Shown here: positions 18,901 to 27,543 of the stretch, one piece after another | Position numbering within the stretch: position 1 is the first letter of the stretch | Layout: the number at the start of each line of letters is the position of its first letter | NCBI RefSeq assembly: GCF_963667555.1 | Contig: NZ_OY763421.1 | Location: 2,683,562-2,747,561 of the forward strand | DNA from: an uncultured Methanolobus sp. | GTDB taxonomy: Archaea; Halobacteriota; Methanosarcinia; Methanosarcinales; Methanosarcinaceae | DNA length: 64,000 nucleotides | Direction: 5' to 3' | The notes under the pieces: generated by a model | Databases searched by the model: none | Seen by the model: the letters and a program-made list of their open reading frames with translations, nothing else | Told to the model about the DNA's origin: nothing | Made by a program: the position numbers and the translations under genes

Positions 18901-19636
18901 GCATGAACATGAGTTTCGTGTTGTTGCCGCCTGCTTCAAGGGTGGCAGTTATCATGTTGATATATCTTTTAAGAACCGGGGAAAGATATGCATCAACAAC
19001 CGTGGTCTCGCCACTGCTGATAAATTTCATCAGCAGACTGACCTCATGTGAAAGCGATATCTGGGTAAATCCAATTTTCTCAGCAATATCACGAAGTTGA
19101 ATTTCATGTTCCGGGTAACGATAAGCGTGCATCAGCACAATAGCAACAGAGCGTATTCCTGATCGGTATATTCTCTCAAGTTCCAGGCGTGCACTTTCAG
19201 TGTCAACAGCTTCTAACTCCTCACCTGATGCACTGTACCTTTCATTTATTTCGATGACTTCATCATAAAGAAGGTCTGGAAGCTCGATCTTAAGTGCAAA
19301 TATGTCAGGCCGGTTCTGGTATCCGATCCTCAGCGCATCCCGGAATCCTCTGGTGATTACCAGTGCAGTAGGCTCTCCCTTGCGTTCAAGGAGTGCATTT
19401 GTTCCCACAGTGGTTCCCATCTTAATGGAAGCGATTTCCTCAGTTGGAAGTACATCTTCAGAACCCAGTCCCAGAATAGTTCTGATTCCGTGCATTGCAG
19501 CATCTGTATAGTGTTCCGGGTCAACTGAAAGTAGTTTGTGGGCAAGCAATTGTCCGTCAGGTTTTCGGGCAACAATATCAGTGAATGTGCCTCCCCTGTC
19601 TATCCAGAATTGCCATTTTTTATTAATCGGAGTCAT
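15998..19636 (-). CDS. 5-oxoprolinase (ATP-hydrolysing), HyuA-HyuB fusion
   Basis: This 1212-aa protein joins the HyuA-like ATP-binding half ([14 protein letters not shown] at the N-terminus, [13 protein letters not shown] near residue 290) to the HyuB-like half (from about residue 690, [16 protein letters not shown]). The length is close to that of eukaryotic and bacterial single-chain 5-oxoprolinases, which hydrolyse 5-oxoproline to glutamate with ATP. Hydantoinase or acetophenone carboxylase activity is the alternative for this superfamily. The frame is intact. It is the first gene of its transcription unit, behind a region with a hexanucleotide repeat. Confidence 0.88.
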   Translation of the reverse strand: MTPINKKWQFWIDRGGTFTDIVARKPDGQLLAHKLLSVDPEHYTDAAMHGIRTILGLGSEDVLPTEEIASIKMGTTVGTNALLERKGEPTALVITRGFRDALRIGYQNRPDIFALKIELPDLLYDEVIEINERYSASGEELEAVDTESARLELERIYRSGIRSVAIVLMHAYRYPEHEIQLRDIAEKIGFTQISLSHEVSLLMKFISSGETTVVDAYLSPVLKRYINMITATLEAGGNNTKLMFMQSNGGLVEASQFRGKDCILSGPAGGIVGAVETSGKAGFDKIVTFDMGGTSTDVAHYNGEYERSFETEIAGVHLRSPMLYIHTVAAGGGSILHFDAGRFRVGPDSAGSEPGPACYRKGGPLTITDCNLMLGKIDPKHFPHVFGHNADMPLDSDVVKEKFSALAKEVSEFTGENHSAEHVAEGFLKIAIENMANAIKKISIQRGYDTKEYALCCFGGAGAQHACGVADALGISRILIHPLAGVLSAYGMGLADQRIMKDQAVEKKLESGLIEELQDVASELETAGREDMRMQGVADENISALHKVHVKYKDAGTSIIVDLGSVEEIRNAFETEHKSRFGFVMENKELFIEAVSTEIIGSGERMHGGSLSDNSVSGEEENSRLPETTMYTYGEFHRTPVFRRAELKIGGNGIIGPAMLVETNTTIIIEPGWRTELRKGQELVLERVIPLPKRESVGTEADPVMLEIFNNRFMSIAQQMGYTLQNTAYSVNIKERLDFSCAVFNRNGDLIANAPHIPVHLGSMGESVKAMKGKFPDMEEGDVFMLNSPFEGGTHLPDITVITPVFYTGNVEFYVASRGHHADIGGITPGSIPPESRHIDEEGVITGGQLIVADGKFLEDEVAEWLSYGKYPARNPFQNIADLKAQVAANEKGARELLKLVEHFSMETVQAYMQHVMDNAEESVRRVIEVLKDGEYSLSFDDGTLVCVKVIIDRESREAHIDFTGTSRQHPGNLNAPIAVCKAAVLYVFRSLVDRDIPLNEGCMRPLRITIPEGSILNPEYPAAVVAGNVETSQYIVDALFGALGVMAGSQGTMNNFTFGDEQFQYYETICGGSGAGEGFHGTSAVQTHMTNSRITDPEVLEWRFPVRLEEFSIRDGSGGEGKYYGGDGVVRKILFLKNMKAAIISSHRNFAPQGLGGGENGKTGRNYVVRAGSSLVEELGGRDITEMNEGDVFVIETPGAGGFGKRPKRKS

Positions 19637-19670
19637 AGTATTTTCATCAAAAAGCGGTTGTGATCGTACT

Positions 19671-19718
19671 TATAATTACAATTTTTATTATAATTGTAAT
19701 TGCAACTGTAATTGTAAT
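19671..19718. repeat. Degenerate hexanucleotide tandem repeat upstream of 5-oxoprolinase
   Basis: Eight consecutive hexamers of the form T-R-Y-A-A-T occur here: TATAAT, TACAAT, TTTTAT, TATAAT, TGTAAT, TGCAAC, TGTAAT, TGTAAT. They contain a 10-bp inverted repeat, AATTACAATT (19674-19683) with AATTGTAATT (19692-19701), and a second direct copy of the latter at 19710-19719. The array lies 35-82 bp upstream of the oxoprolinase start, so it overlaps the promoter. Confidence 0.8.
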
Positions 19719-19793
19719 TTTGCAAAAGCTGCTACGCTAAATGAACTCATGTCAATAAAAGTATTTTTGCCTAAGCGGTTACCTTGTAGTTTA

Positions 19794-20450
19794 TTAATTA
19801 CCGCAAAGCATGTTAAATCCGTGATTTCCTACCAGAGGAACAAATATCACTCCGCCACAATCCTCTTTTGTGATATTCCCTTCCATGTCCTTTTTGATAC
19901 GATAGAGGCGCTGGTAAGCTTTGCCTTCGGGAATTACCATGATTCCACCCGGTTTTAGCTGCTCTACAAGAGGCAGCGGAGTGCATGGTGCTGACGCAGT
20001 CACGCATATTCGGTCATAAGGTGCATGTTCGGGAAGACCCAGAGAACCGTCTGCGCATATGATCTCAACATTGGAGTTTCCTGCCTTTTTCAGATTCTCC
20101 CGTGCAAAAACAGCAAGCTTCTCAAGCCTTTCAATAGAATATATCTTTCCCTTTGAACCGATCATTTCCGCCATAACTGCAGCGTTATAGCCAGAACCGG
20201 CTCCAATCTCAAGTATTGTCAGTCCTTCATAAAGTTCAAGAAGGTCGCACATCATAGCCACCATATGTGGTGCTGATATTGTTTGTGCGTAGCCTATGGG
20301 CAAAGGGTGGTCAACATAGGCATTCGCTATTTGAACAGAAGGTACGAAAAGGTGCCTGGGCACCTTATTCATTGCATTAAGTGTTTTTTCAGATATTCTG
20401 TACTCTCTCAGAGCATTTACCAGCTTCTTCCTTTCCCTTTCATACTCCAT
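19794..20450 (-). CDS. pcm: Protein-L-isoaspartate O-methyltransferase
   Basis: The 218-aa repair enzyme methylates L-isoaspartyl residues in damaged proteins using SAM. The N-terminal family block ([25 protein letters not shown]) and motif I ([16 protein letters not shown]) are intact. The start overlaps the end of the upstream zinc-protein gene by 34 bp, so the two are translationally coupled. Confidence 0.96.
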   Translation of the reverse strand: MEYERERKKLVNALREYRISEKTLNAMNKVPRHLFVPSVQIANAYVDHPLPIGYAQTISAPHMVAMMCDLLELYEGLTILEIGAGSGYNAAVMAEMIGSKGKIYSIERLEKLAVFARENLKKAGNSNVEIICADGSLGLPEHAPYDRICVTASAPCTPLPLVEQLKPGGIMVIPEGKAYQRLYRIKKDMEGNITKEDCGGVIFVPLVGNHGFNMLCGN

Positions 20451-21070
20451 TGGGTTTTTCCATCTCCCCAGCTCTTCATAGCTATTTCTTCCGCAAATAT
20501 TCTTTTTATGAACTTTGCCGGTACTACAATGCCTGTCCTGGATTCAAGGCTCCCATCCCGTATCTTTATTTTTTTGACGCGGATCTTGGTTTTATCAACA
20601 GTTTCTTCCTGACCGATGGTAAACTCATATCCACCTGGCACTCTTTTGTGCATCGCTTCAGTATTTCTGCCTCTGTGCACTGCAATTTTCACAACCACTT
20701 CATCGATAGCTCTGCCCCAGATCGTGGTAATTTCAGATGCATTAGCATTTTTGAGTCTCTTTTCCCCGGATTCGATGGCAGTTACCAATACTGGAAATAC
20801 TTCCTCGGATTCTCCGTCATCTACAATTATCTCATCGTCCACAGATATATTCTCTTCTGATGTCAGAAGGGTTGTCTGCGTGAAAGATGCTTCGCCTTTG
20901 CTGATTATTACTTTGACATTGAAAGTCTTGACCTTCTCTATTTTTGTAGGATGGACATTTTCACATTCCTGACACTGGACGACAGGGTTCTGTCCTCCTT
21001 TTAAAACATCATGCGGTACTGCTATTTTCGGTGAACATACCGGACATACAACTTCAACTTCGTCGTTCAT
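20417..21070 (-). CDS. HVO_0476-type zinc finger protein
   Basis: The 217-aa archaeal protein has an N-terminal zinc ribbon formed by CPVC and CQEC. A beta-rich body follows, with [18 protein letters not shown] and an S-R-T-G-I-V-V-P-A block typical of the HVO_0476 family. The function is not established. It overlaps pcm, a link worth noting because the two would be expressed together. Confidence 0.85.
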   Translation of the reverse strand: MNDEVEVVCPVCSPKIAVPHDVLKGGQNPVVQCQECENVHPTKIEKVKTFNVKVIISKGEASFTQTTLLTSEENISVDDEIIVDDGESEEVFPVLVTAIESGEKRLKNANASEITTIWGRAIDEVVVKIAVHRGRNTEAMHKRVPGGYEFTIGQEETVDKTKIRVKKIKIRDGSLESRTGIVVPAKFIKRIFAEEIAMKSWGDGKTQWSMKGKGRSW

Positions 21071-21279
21071 ACTCTCAATGATGTCATTGTCTGGAGTATG
21101 TAAATAATTATCTGTGACTGCATGTCAAACCACCCATTTAGTATTATGGTAAGTAACAACTGATCTGCAAGAGCCAACAATAATCCATTGTGATCTGTAA
21201 ATAGTTAGTGAGTATCAATTGCATTTTTATACATGTATTGTGTATAAAATATATTACCTATGTTGAGCAATGATATGGG
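21071..21279. other. Divergent intergenic region between zinc-protein gene and histidine kinase
   Basis: These 209 bases hold both promoters. ATACATGTATTGTGTATAAAATATATT near 21230-21255 contains TATA-like elements for the rightward kinase gene. No small gene or RNA is recognisable. Confidence 0.5.
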
Positions 21280-23589
21280 ATGTATAATAAGTTGAGTTCT
21301 GTCATATTTATAGCAAGGAACAGGTCAGAGGATAACAGTCCTCTCAAAAGTACGATCGAAAGCGATTTTGATGTGGTAGAGGTCAACCCATGCAGTTCTA
21401 TTCTGACAAAACTTAAGACCATTATCCCGGACGCGATAGTTATCCATGAGTCTCTCAACGACCCGGACGCATATCTTGCGTGTCAGCAGATAAAATTCTC
21501 AGAAAAATATCATTTCATACCCCTGGTCTTTATTGGTCCTTCTTTTTCCAGCGAGAACAAACCACGGCTGATAGAATCTGGTGCAGACGATTACTTTGAA
21601 GAGCCATCCGATCCTGCTGTCACAGTTGCCTATTTGAGAGCTTTAATTAACAAGAGGCAGAAGTTCAATTGTCTGGTTGAAAAATTTGACCGGCTCAAAA
21701 TGGAAGTTTCTGGTTCAGAAGACCAAACCCAGAGCTGTCGCAATCCGGATGATGAGGAGTTATTCAAAGCTACTTTCCAGCAATCGGCAGTAGGTATCGC
21801 CCAGATGTCCAGAGAAGGTAATTTCCTGAAAGTCAACGAGCGTTTTTGTGATATTGTAGGTTATACACGGGAAGAACTACTTTCTTTAAATTACATGGAT
21901 ATTACTTATCCTGACAAGAATGGAACTGAACTCAAAATGGTGAAAAAGCTCCTTGAAGGAGCTGCCGATTCATTTGAGATCGAAAAGAGATACATTCACA
22001 AAAAAGGACATCCTGTCTGGGTGAAGCTATACACAAATGTTACACGTGATAGATCAGGAAACATAAGGAATGCCTTTTCCATTGTAGCAGACATTTCGGC
22101 TCAAAAGGAAGCAGAAGCCCGACTTCATGAAAGTGAGGCTTTTTTCAGGACAATGTATGAATCCAGCAGTATTGGTATTGTAAGGATGTCTGTACATGAT
22201 AAAAGAATTGAACAGGCAAATGCTGCTTTCTGTGATATGCTGGGTTATGAAGAGCATGAGCTTAAAGGGAAACACCTGAGTGACATAAGTTTCCTTGACG
22301 ATTTGCAAGAGAATATTAATCAGCAAAATAAACTGGAATCTGGTAAAATTCCTGCTATCAAAATGGAAAAAAGGTATATTCACAAGTCCGGTTACCTTGT
22401 ATATGCTCTTCTCCATGCAAATCTTATTTTCGATGAAAATGGAAATCCACTTTACTATATGGGTAATGTTCTTGATATTACAGACATCAGGACATCACAA
22501 CAGCGCCTGAAAGAAAGTGAGCAAAAATATCGTGCTTATGTTGACAATTCTCCTCATCCTATTTTTGTAACAGATGTTTTTGGTATGCTTCTGGATGTGA
22601 ATCCTGCGGCATGTGGTCTGACTGGATATTCTCTTGAAGAATTAATGGACATGAATATCATAGACTTGTGCAGCCCGAAGTCTGTTGATGCTGCTACAGA
22701 GCATTTTCTGAGTGTAAAGGATAAAGTCAAGGCATCTGCTGAGTTTCTATTCCAGAAAAAAGATGGTGACACTTATTATATGCAGGTCGAAGCTGTCATG
22801 ATCGATAAGAAAACGATTCTGGCACTTTGTGTTGATACTACTGAGCGTAAACTCACAGAGAAACTCCTTATTGAGGCAAAAATGCTTGCAGAGGCTTCTT
22901 CTAACTCAAAGAGCGAGTTTTTGGCTAATATAAGCCATGAACTGCGTACTCCTTTAAATATTGTCATCGGTTATTCAGATGTTCTTCTAAGCGAAGTATC
23001 AGGCGAATTAAATGAGAAGCAGATGAAGTATTCCACCAGCATAAAGGATGCAGGTTCCAATCTTCTTGAGATCGTCAATTCTCTTATCTATATTGCTGAG
23101 ATAGAGGGTGGAAGCCGTGAACTCAACATTTCTAAATTTGGTCTACAACCAATAGTGAATGACCTCGAAAAAATATTCCGGGCTTCAGCTTCTAAAAATT
23201 CAGTTTCAATAGAGTTTGATGTCAATAATGATATTGAATACATTCTGGCAGATGAATCCAAGTTCAAGACAATCCTTCATCATTTGATTGGAAACGCTAT
23301 CAAATTCAACAAAGAGGGAGGTTTTGTAACTGTTGTTTTTGGCAGGAATGGGGATAATATCCATGTGCAGGTAAGCGATACTGGAATCGGCATCCCTGAA
23401 GATAAACAGGATACGCTTTTTGATCCTTTTGTCCAGCTTGACTGGTCACATGCACGCAGATATAGTGGTGTAGGTATCGGTCTTTCTCTTGTAAAAGGGC
23501 TTGTTGAGATGCATGGCGGCAAGATATCTCTTGTAAGTATGGTTGGGGAAGGTACTAATGTTACTTTTACGATTCCTCAGCGTTTCTAA
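21280..23589 (+). CDS. Multi-PAS sensor histidine kinase with degenerate receiver domain
   Basis: The 769-aa cytosolic kinase has, in order, a receiver-like domain (about 1-130), three PAS domains (about 165-275, 290-400, 415-525), a HisKA dimerisation domain with NISHELRTP (phosphorylatable His553) and a HATPase domain (N-box around HHLIGNAIKF, then DTGIGIPEDK and GVGIGLSLVKG). In the receiver the phospho-acceptor Asp is replaced (IVIH in place of the usual V-x-x-D) and the conserved Lys is Glu (YFEEPSD), so it is a pseudo-receiver. There are no membrane helices. No partner regulator is adjacent. The signal is unknown. Confidence 0.92.
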   Translation: MYNKLSSVIFIARNRSEDNSPLKSTIESDFDVVEVNPCSSILTKLKTIIPDAIVIHESLNDPDAYLACQQIKFSEKYHFIPLVFIGPSFSSENKPRLIESGADDYFEEPSDPAVTVAYLRALINKRQKFNCLVEKFDRLKMEVSGSEDQTQSCRNPDDEELFKATFQQSAVGIAQMSREGNFLKVNERFCDIVGYTREELLSLNYMDITYPDKNGTELKMVKKLLEGAADSFEIEKRYIHKKGHPVWVKLYTNVTRDRSGNIRNAFSIVADISAQKEAEARLHESEAFFRTMYESSSIGIVRMSVHDKRIEQANAAFCDMLGYEEHELKGKHLSDISFLDDLQENINQQNKLESGKIPAIKMEKRYIHKSGYLVYALLHANLIFDENGNPLYYMGNVLDITDIRTSQQRLKESEQKYRAYVDNSPHPIFVTDVFGMLLDVNPAACGLTGYSLEELMDMNIIDLCSPKSVDAATEHFLSVKDKVKASAEFLFQKKDGDTYYMQVEAVMIDKKTILALCVDTTERKLTEKLLIEAKMLAEASSNSKSEFLANISHELRTPLNIVIGYSDVLLSEVSGELNEKQMKYSTSIKDAGSNLLEIVNSLIYIAEIEGGSRELNISKFGLQPIVNDLEKIFRASASKNSVSIEFDVNNDIEYILADESKFKTILHHLIGNAIKFNKEGGFVTVVFGRNGDNIHVQVSDTGIGIPEDKQDTLFDPFVQLDWSHARRYSGVGIGLSLVKGLVEMHGGKISLVSMVGEGTNVTFTIPQRF

Positions 23590-23745
23590 TTGTTTTTACG
23601 GATTTTCCTTTGAATGAAATGTTTCATTCTCCAATTGTTCGAAATTTGTATTAATATTCGATAGCTGTACCAGAATTGTTAATATAAGCCATTCCAATTT
23701 TTATTTAAGAACTTTTCAATCCGGAAGAGAAAAGGGAGGTTTAAA

Positions 23746-24603
23746 ATGAGATCTAAAATTATCAGAATTTCGATTGTGCTTCTGATCGGAGTGGCAATGG
23801 TTATGATGTCAGGGTGTACTGACACATCAGATTATGAACAAACATCCGAAGATGCCATCACGGAAGAAGAACCCGGTGTCATGGATGATGTAGAGGATAT
23901 GGTTGATGTAGAAGACGATGAGGGTGCTGAGGCAGAAGATATGCAAGAAGCTTCCATGGAAGAGTCTACGGAGGGATCAGATTCTGTAATTGACCCTGCA
24001 GATTTCACCGATCCGGTAGCTAATCCATATTTCCCTCTTGAAGTTGGAACCACCTTTATTCTTGAAGGTGAATCCGATGGTGAGGACATCAGAGTTGAGA
24101 TATATGTCACTGACCAGACCAAAGAGATAATGGGTGTAACAACCATGGTTATCAGGGACAGGGAATGGGAAGATGGTGAACTTGTGGAAGATACATATGA
24201 CTGGTTTGCCAATGACAATGAAGGCAATGTCTGGTATTTCGGTGAGGATTCCAAAGAGTATGACGATGGTAAACTGGAAAGCACCGCAGGTTCATGGGAA
24301 GCTGGTGTTGATGGTGCAGAGCCGGGCATTCTTATGAAAGCAGACCCACAGGTAGGAGATATCTACCAGCAGGAGTACTATGAAGGAGAAGCCGAGGACA
24401 TGGCTGAAGTTCTAAGTCTTACTTCATCTGTTACTGTTGAATACGGTTCATTCGGTAATTGTCTGCAGACAAAAGAGTGGACACCACTTGAACCGGGAGT
24501 TGAAGAACACAAGTACTATGCAAGCGGCGTTGGCATCCTTAAAGAAGAAGCCGTAGTTGGAGGCGATGAGGTGCTTGAACTTGTGGAGATCACAACTGAA
24601 TGA
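23746..24603 (+). CDS. Exported acidic lipoprotein
   Basis: The signal peptide ends in the lipobox MMSGC (Cys at about residue 24). A long Glu/Asp-rich linker (about 25-80) leads to a beta-rich domain beginning NPYFPLEVGTTF, followed by a repeated pattern of Asp/Glu and aromatic residues. Similar NPYFPL domains occur in bacterial and archaeal exported proteins of unknown function. A GGGAGG ribosome site precedes the ATG. The gene starts a run with a small membrane protein and a wHTH regulator. Confidence 0.8.
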   Translation: MRSKIIRISIVLLIGVAMVMMSGCTDTSDYEQTSEDAITEEEPGVMDDVEDMVDVEDDEGAEAEDMQEASMEESTEGSDSVIDPADFTDPVANPYFPLEVGTTFILEGESDGEDIRVEIYVTDQTKEIMGVTTMVIRDREWEDGELVEDTYDWFANDNEGNVWYFGEDSKEYDDGKLESTAGSWEAGVDGAEPGILMKADPQVGDIYQQEYYEGEAEDMAEVLSLTSSVTVEYGSFGNCLQTKEWTPLEPGVEEHKYYASGVGILKEEAVVGGDEVLELVEITTE

Positions 24604-24667
24604 GAGGAAGACCATGTCTTTCTTTTATTTCTTTCTGTTCTGATATCTCAGGAGGTGACAACGTTAA

Positions 24668-24943
24668 ATGGAAATGGAACCGGATAATGTGATTGTTCTT
24701 CTTTCAAGTATACTGGCATTGGTACTTTTCTCAGTATCTCTTGCTGCATATTTGAGAGAGCGCAGGAGAAAATTGCTTATGGTCACTGCTGCATTCTTTG
24801 CATATTTCTTAATGGGTTTTCTGGATTCAACCGAGTCTGTTTTTCCTTCAGCGGGAGAGACTTTTGAGATATGGGGCAGTATACTGAATTTTGTTGTTTT
24901 GCTGTTGTTCTTCTTTGCCATGATTACAAAAGAGAAGGCTTGA
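24668..24943 (+). CDS. Small membrane protein (91 aa)
   Basis: Three hydrophobic helices (about 7-27, 36-53, 66-86) are joined by short basic loops (YLRERRRK). The ATG follows AGGAGG. The stop codon is one base from the start of the wHTH regulator, so the two are coupled. This is a typical arrangement in which a membrane protein senses for or anchors a COG3398-type regulator. The role is inferred from context only. Confidence 0.75.
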   Translation: MEMEPDNVIVLLSSILALVLFSVSLAAYLRERRRKLLMVTAAFFAYFLMGFLDSTESVFPSAGETFEIWGSILNFVVLLLFFFAMITKEKA

Positions 24944-24944
24944 A

Positions 24945-25475
24945 ATGGAATTCGAACTCAATACCCGCAAAAGGATATTTGAAACCATCCGCAGTTCGCC
25001 GGGAATTCATCTACGTGAACTGGAAAGAACCCTTGGTCTGGCAGTTGGCAGTCTGCAGTATCACCTTCATTACATGCAAAAGAAGAATCTTATTTTTTCA
25101 CAGAAAGATGAACAATTCATCCGTTATTTTGTCAAAGACAAAGAACTGAGTGACAGCAACCGCATAGTCATGTCCTTCCTGCGCAAAAAGGCATGCAGAC
25201 ATATTCTTATTACTTTGATGGGAGGTCCAGGTCTTAACAACAAAGATATTTCCACAGCCATCGGACTTTCTCCATCTACTGTTTCCTGGCATCTTAACAA
25301 ACTCGTGGCATCAGGGATCATAAATAAAACCATAAATGGCAGGGAAAGCAATTTCAATGTAAACGATCCTGAAGAGATTGCAGAACTGGTAATCACCTAC
25401 AAAAGCAGCTTCTTTGACCGTATGCTCGATAATTTCATTGAGATGTGGGAACTTGATACAGGAAAACAAAAGTAG
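24945..25475 (+). CDS. Tandem winged-helix transcriptional regulator (COG3398-like)
   Basis: The 176-aa protein contains two winged-helix modules. The first is IRSSPGIHLRELERTLGLAVGSLQYHL (about 11-37, quoted in part by position) and the second is around NNKDISTAIGLSPSTVSWH (about 98-116). Each is followed by a wing. This two-wHTH layout is common in Methanosarcinales regulators. It is translationally coupled to the upstream membrane protein. The target genes are unknown; the adjacent lipoprotein is an obvious candidate. Confidence 0.85.
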   Translation: MEFELNTRKRIFETIRSSPGIHLRELERTLGLAVGSLQYHLHYMQKKNLIFSQKDEQFIRYFVKDKELSDSNRIVMSFLRKKACRHILITLMGGPGLNNKDISTAIGLSPSTVSWHLNKLVASGIINKTINGRESNFNVNDPEEIAELVITYKSSFFDRMLDNFIEMWELDTGKQK

Positions 25476-25504
25476 AAACTAAAACTATGGCTATAAATCC
25501 AAAC

Positions 25505-26029
25505 TCATATTTGTTTTCTCATGACGATTGCATCAGACTTTTCATCGTCATCAAAAAAGCATTTGATTTTCTGAATTTCTCTGAATCCGCCATTTTCGTA
25601 GATCCTTTTTGCAGCATGCCAGTCCTCTGAAACAATGAGAATTATACTCAATATTTCATATTTGCCGCGGATCCTGTTAACGAGTTCCATGAAAAGAGCA
25701 TTTCCATAGCCTTTACCACGATACTTTTTCAGAACTCCGATGGATGATATGTAAAGTTCCTTCCCGTCATTTCTATGAGTTTCAGTAATGCTGTGCCCAA
25801 GGACGAATTTTTCAGTGTCGATGTTCTCTGAATGATCCCAGAGCTCTGAAGAAATGTATCCTGCAATCTCTCCGTCAATTTCCACGACCAGAAATCCGTC
25901 TGAGAATGCTTTAACTCTTTCAAGAAAAGTGTCACTGTTTTCAACGATATTGCTGTGGAACGAGTCATGCTCAACACTCATTATTCCTTCAATATCTCCT
26001 TTTTCAGCATTCCTTATTGAAATTTTCAC
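25505..26029 (-). CDS. GNAT family N-acetyltransferase
   Basis: The 174-aa protein has the GNAT fold. The acetyl-CoA pyrophosphate-binding loop is in LKKYRGKGYGNALF (Q/R-x-x-G-x-G/A pattern), with a preceding beta-strand YISSIGV and a C-terminal AAKRIYENGGF segment typical of the family. It starts at GTG. The substrate is unknown. It is a single gene, convergent with the wHTH regulator. Confidence 0.85.
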   Translation of the reverse strand: MKISIRNAEKGDIEGIMSVEHDSFHSNIVENSDTFLERVKAFSDGFLVVEIDGEIAGYISSELWDHSENIDTEKFVLGHSITETHRNDGKELYISSIGVLKKYRGKGYGNALFMELVNRIRGKYEILSIILIVSEDWHAAKRIYENGGFREIQKIKCFFDDDEKSDAIVMRKQI

Positions 26030-26098
26030 AGGATCACCGGATGAATTTTGTAAAAATGAGTGTGCAGGCAGGATTTTATGCCTGATTTCCTGCGCTTT

Positions 26099-26968
26099 CT
26101 ATCTCTCACTTGCAGCGTGAGCAGCAATGAATTCCCTGAGAAGTTTTGTTCCCAGAAGTGCGCTTATACCGTTATCATATTCCGGGGCTATTTCCACAAC
26201 ATCAAAACCAATAGAAATTGGTGCCAGTGCACGTATAATTTCTCGTACATCAATGTCTGTAAGTCCGAAAGGCTCAGGTGTGCCAAGACCGGGAGCATAT
26301 GCGGGGTCGATTGCATCCATGTCAAGTGACAGGTAGATCTTCTTGCAGCCGAGATATTCTTTGACCTCGGAAATTACCTGTTTAATTCCAACTTCACGCA
26401 CATCGTCTGCAGTATAATATTTGATGCTGTTTTCTCTGGCATAGACCCATTCTTCCTTTGGTCCGCTGCGAACACCTATGGTTACATAAGTGTCTGTGAT
26501 GTCATCACGGACGTGTCTGGAAACACATGCGTGGTTGTTTTTTATTCCTCCGTACTCTTCACGGAGATCAAAATGCGCGTCCATAACAACAAAGCCGATA
26601 TCTTCTCCGGCTTCTTCTGCGCATGCTTTAACACAAGGATAGGTAAGGGAGTGCTCTCCGCCCATCATGATGGGAATCTTGCCATCTCTTGCGATCGGCC
26701 TGACTGCATAGTACAGGTCCTCAAGAGTCTCATCAACTGAAGAATAAGGCTCAAGGTTTCCTATATCATGAATAAGAAGGTCTTCAAAATCAATGTCAAA
26801 ATGCTGGTTATAGGTTTCAAAATTCACTGAGGCTCTCCTCATTGCATCAGGAGCCCAGCGACTTCCAGACCTGAATGAGGATGTAGCATCAAAGGGGACA
26901 CCGAATATAACATACCTTGCAGAATCATAGTCTGCATAAGCATCCATCATATCAGGTTTGTAAAACAT
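26099..26968 (-). CDS. speB: Agmatinase / ureohydrolase family
   Basis: The 289-aa enzyme belongs to the arginase/agmatinase family. The manganese-binding motifs are intact: GGEHS, DAHFDLR and the SLDMDAIDPAYAPG block. In archaea agmatinases release putrescine from agmatine, and a homologue has been implicated in hypusination of aIF5A in haloarchaea, where agmatine is used in place of spermidine. Here it lies 42 bp downstream of the aIF5A gene on the same strand, which supports that link. Confidence 0.92.
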   Translation of the reverse strand: MFYKPDMMDAYADYDSARYVIFGVPFDATSSFRSGSRWAPDAMRRASVNFETYNQHFDIDFEDLLIHDIGNLEPYSSVDETLEDLYYAVRPIARDGKIPIMMGGEHSLTYPCVKACAEEAGEDIGFVVMDAHFDLREEYGGIKNNHACVSRHVRDDITDTYVTIGVRSGPKEEWVYARENSIKYYTADDVREVGIKQVISEVKEYLGCKKIYLSLDMDAIDPAYAPGLGTPEPFGLTDIDVREIIRALAPISIGFDVVEIAPEYDNGISALLGTKLLREFIAAHAASER

Positions 26969-27010
26969 AATTTTGTAAAGAAAAATGAGAAAAGAAAAAG
27001 TTGGGTCCGA

Positions 27011-27394
27011 TCATCTGAGATCGAACTTCATTTTGCCAAGTGCAGTGAGGAATGAAACCTCTTCTCCTTCCTTTATCCTTTCCTTGTACTCGTCAGGGAT
27101 CTTCATTTCAAAGGTTGAGAAGTCGCCCATGTCCATGAGCTGTGCGATCTCGCCAGAAATGGAAAGTACCTGTGCGTTCTTTCTCTCAACAACTGGTACG
27201 TAGATCTTGTCAGATACAGGGCCTACGATCGATCTTTTCTGGTTGTCGAAAAGTCCGATAACATCGATCCTTGCTTTTGCTGAACCGTGCTTACCTGGCT
27301 TGGACTTGGATATGCTCTTGATGATGCAGGCCTCGTCGTCTACGATAACGTACTTGCCTTCTTTAAGTTCTTTAACTTCAACTTGTATTTTCAC
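27011..27394 (-). CDS. eif5A: Translation initiation factor 5A (aIF5A)
   Basis: The 127-aa factor stimulates peptide-bond formation at difficult sequences. The hypusination loop SKPGKHGSAK places the modified lysine at residue 35. The N-terminal SH3-like and C-terminal OB-like domains are complete, and the length is normal. It is the first gene of a unit with agmatinase, with a 149-bp upstream region carrying AT-rich promoter sequence. Confidence 0.97.
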   Translation of the reverse strand: MKIQVEVKELKEGKYVIVDDEACIIKSISKSKPGKHGSAKARIDVIGLFDNQKRSIVGPVSDKIYVPVVERKNAQVLSISGEIAQLMDMGDFSTFEMKIPDEYKERIKEGEEVSFLTALGKMKFDLR

Positions 27395-27543
27395 TTAAAA
27401 TCCTCCATAATCGTAATAATTATTTATGAGCTTAAAAGGTCTAAGGGTATAATTCCTAATGCCCTATATGAACTTAACCTTTGATTCCGCATTAATCGGG
27501 AGTAATAATAGAAGATTCCATTATATATGTATTTATATCTTCT

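Noticed and set aside
19536..19958. 140-aa ORF across the hexanucleotide repeat, with an alternating Asn-Cys run
   Set aside because: The run comes from translating the tandem repeat, and both flanks are antisense to oxoprolinase and pcm.
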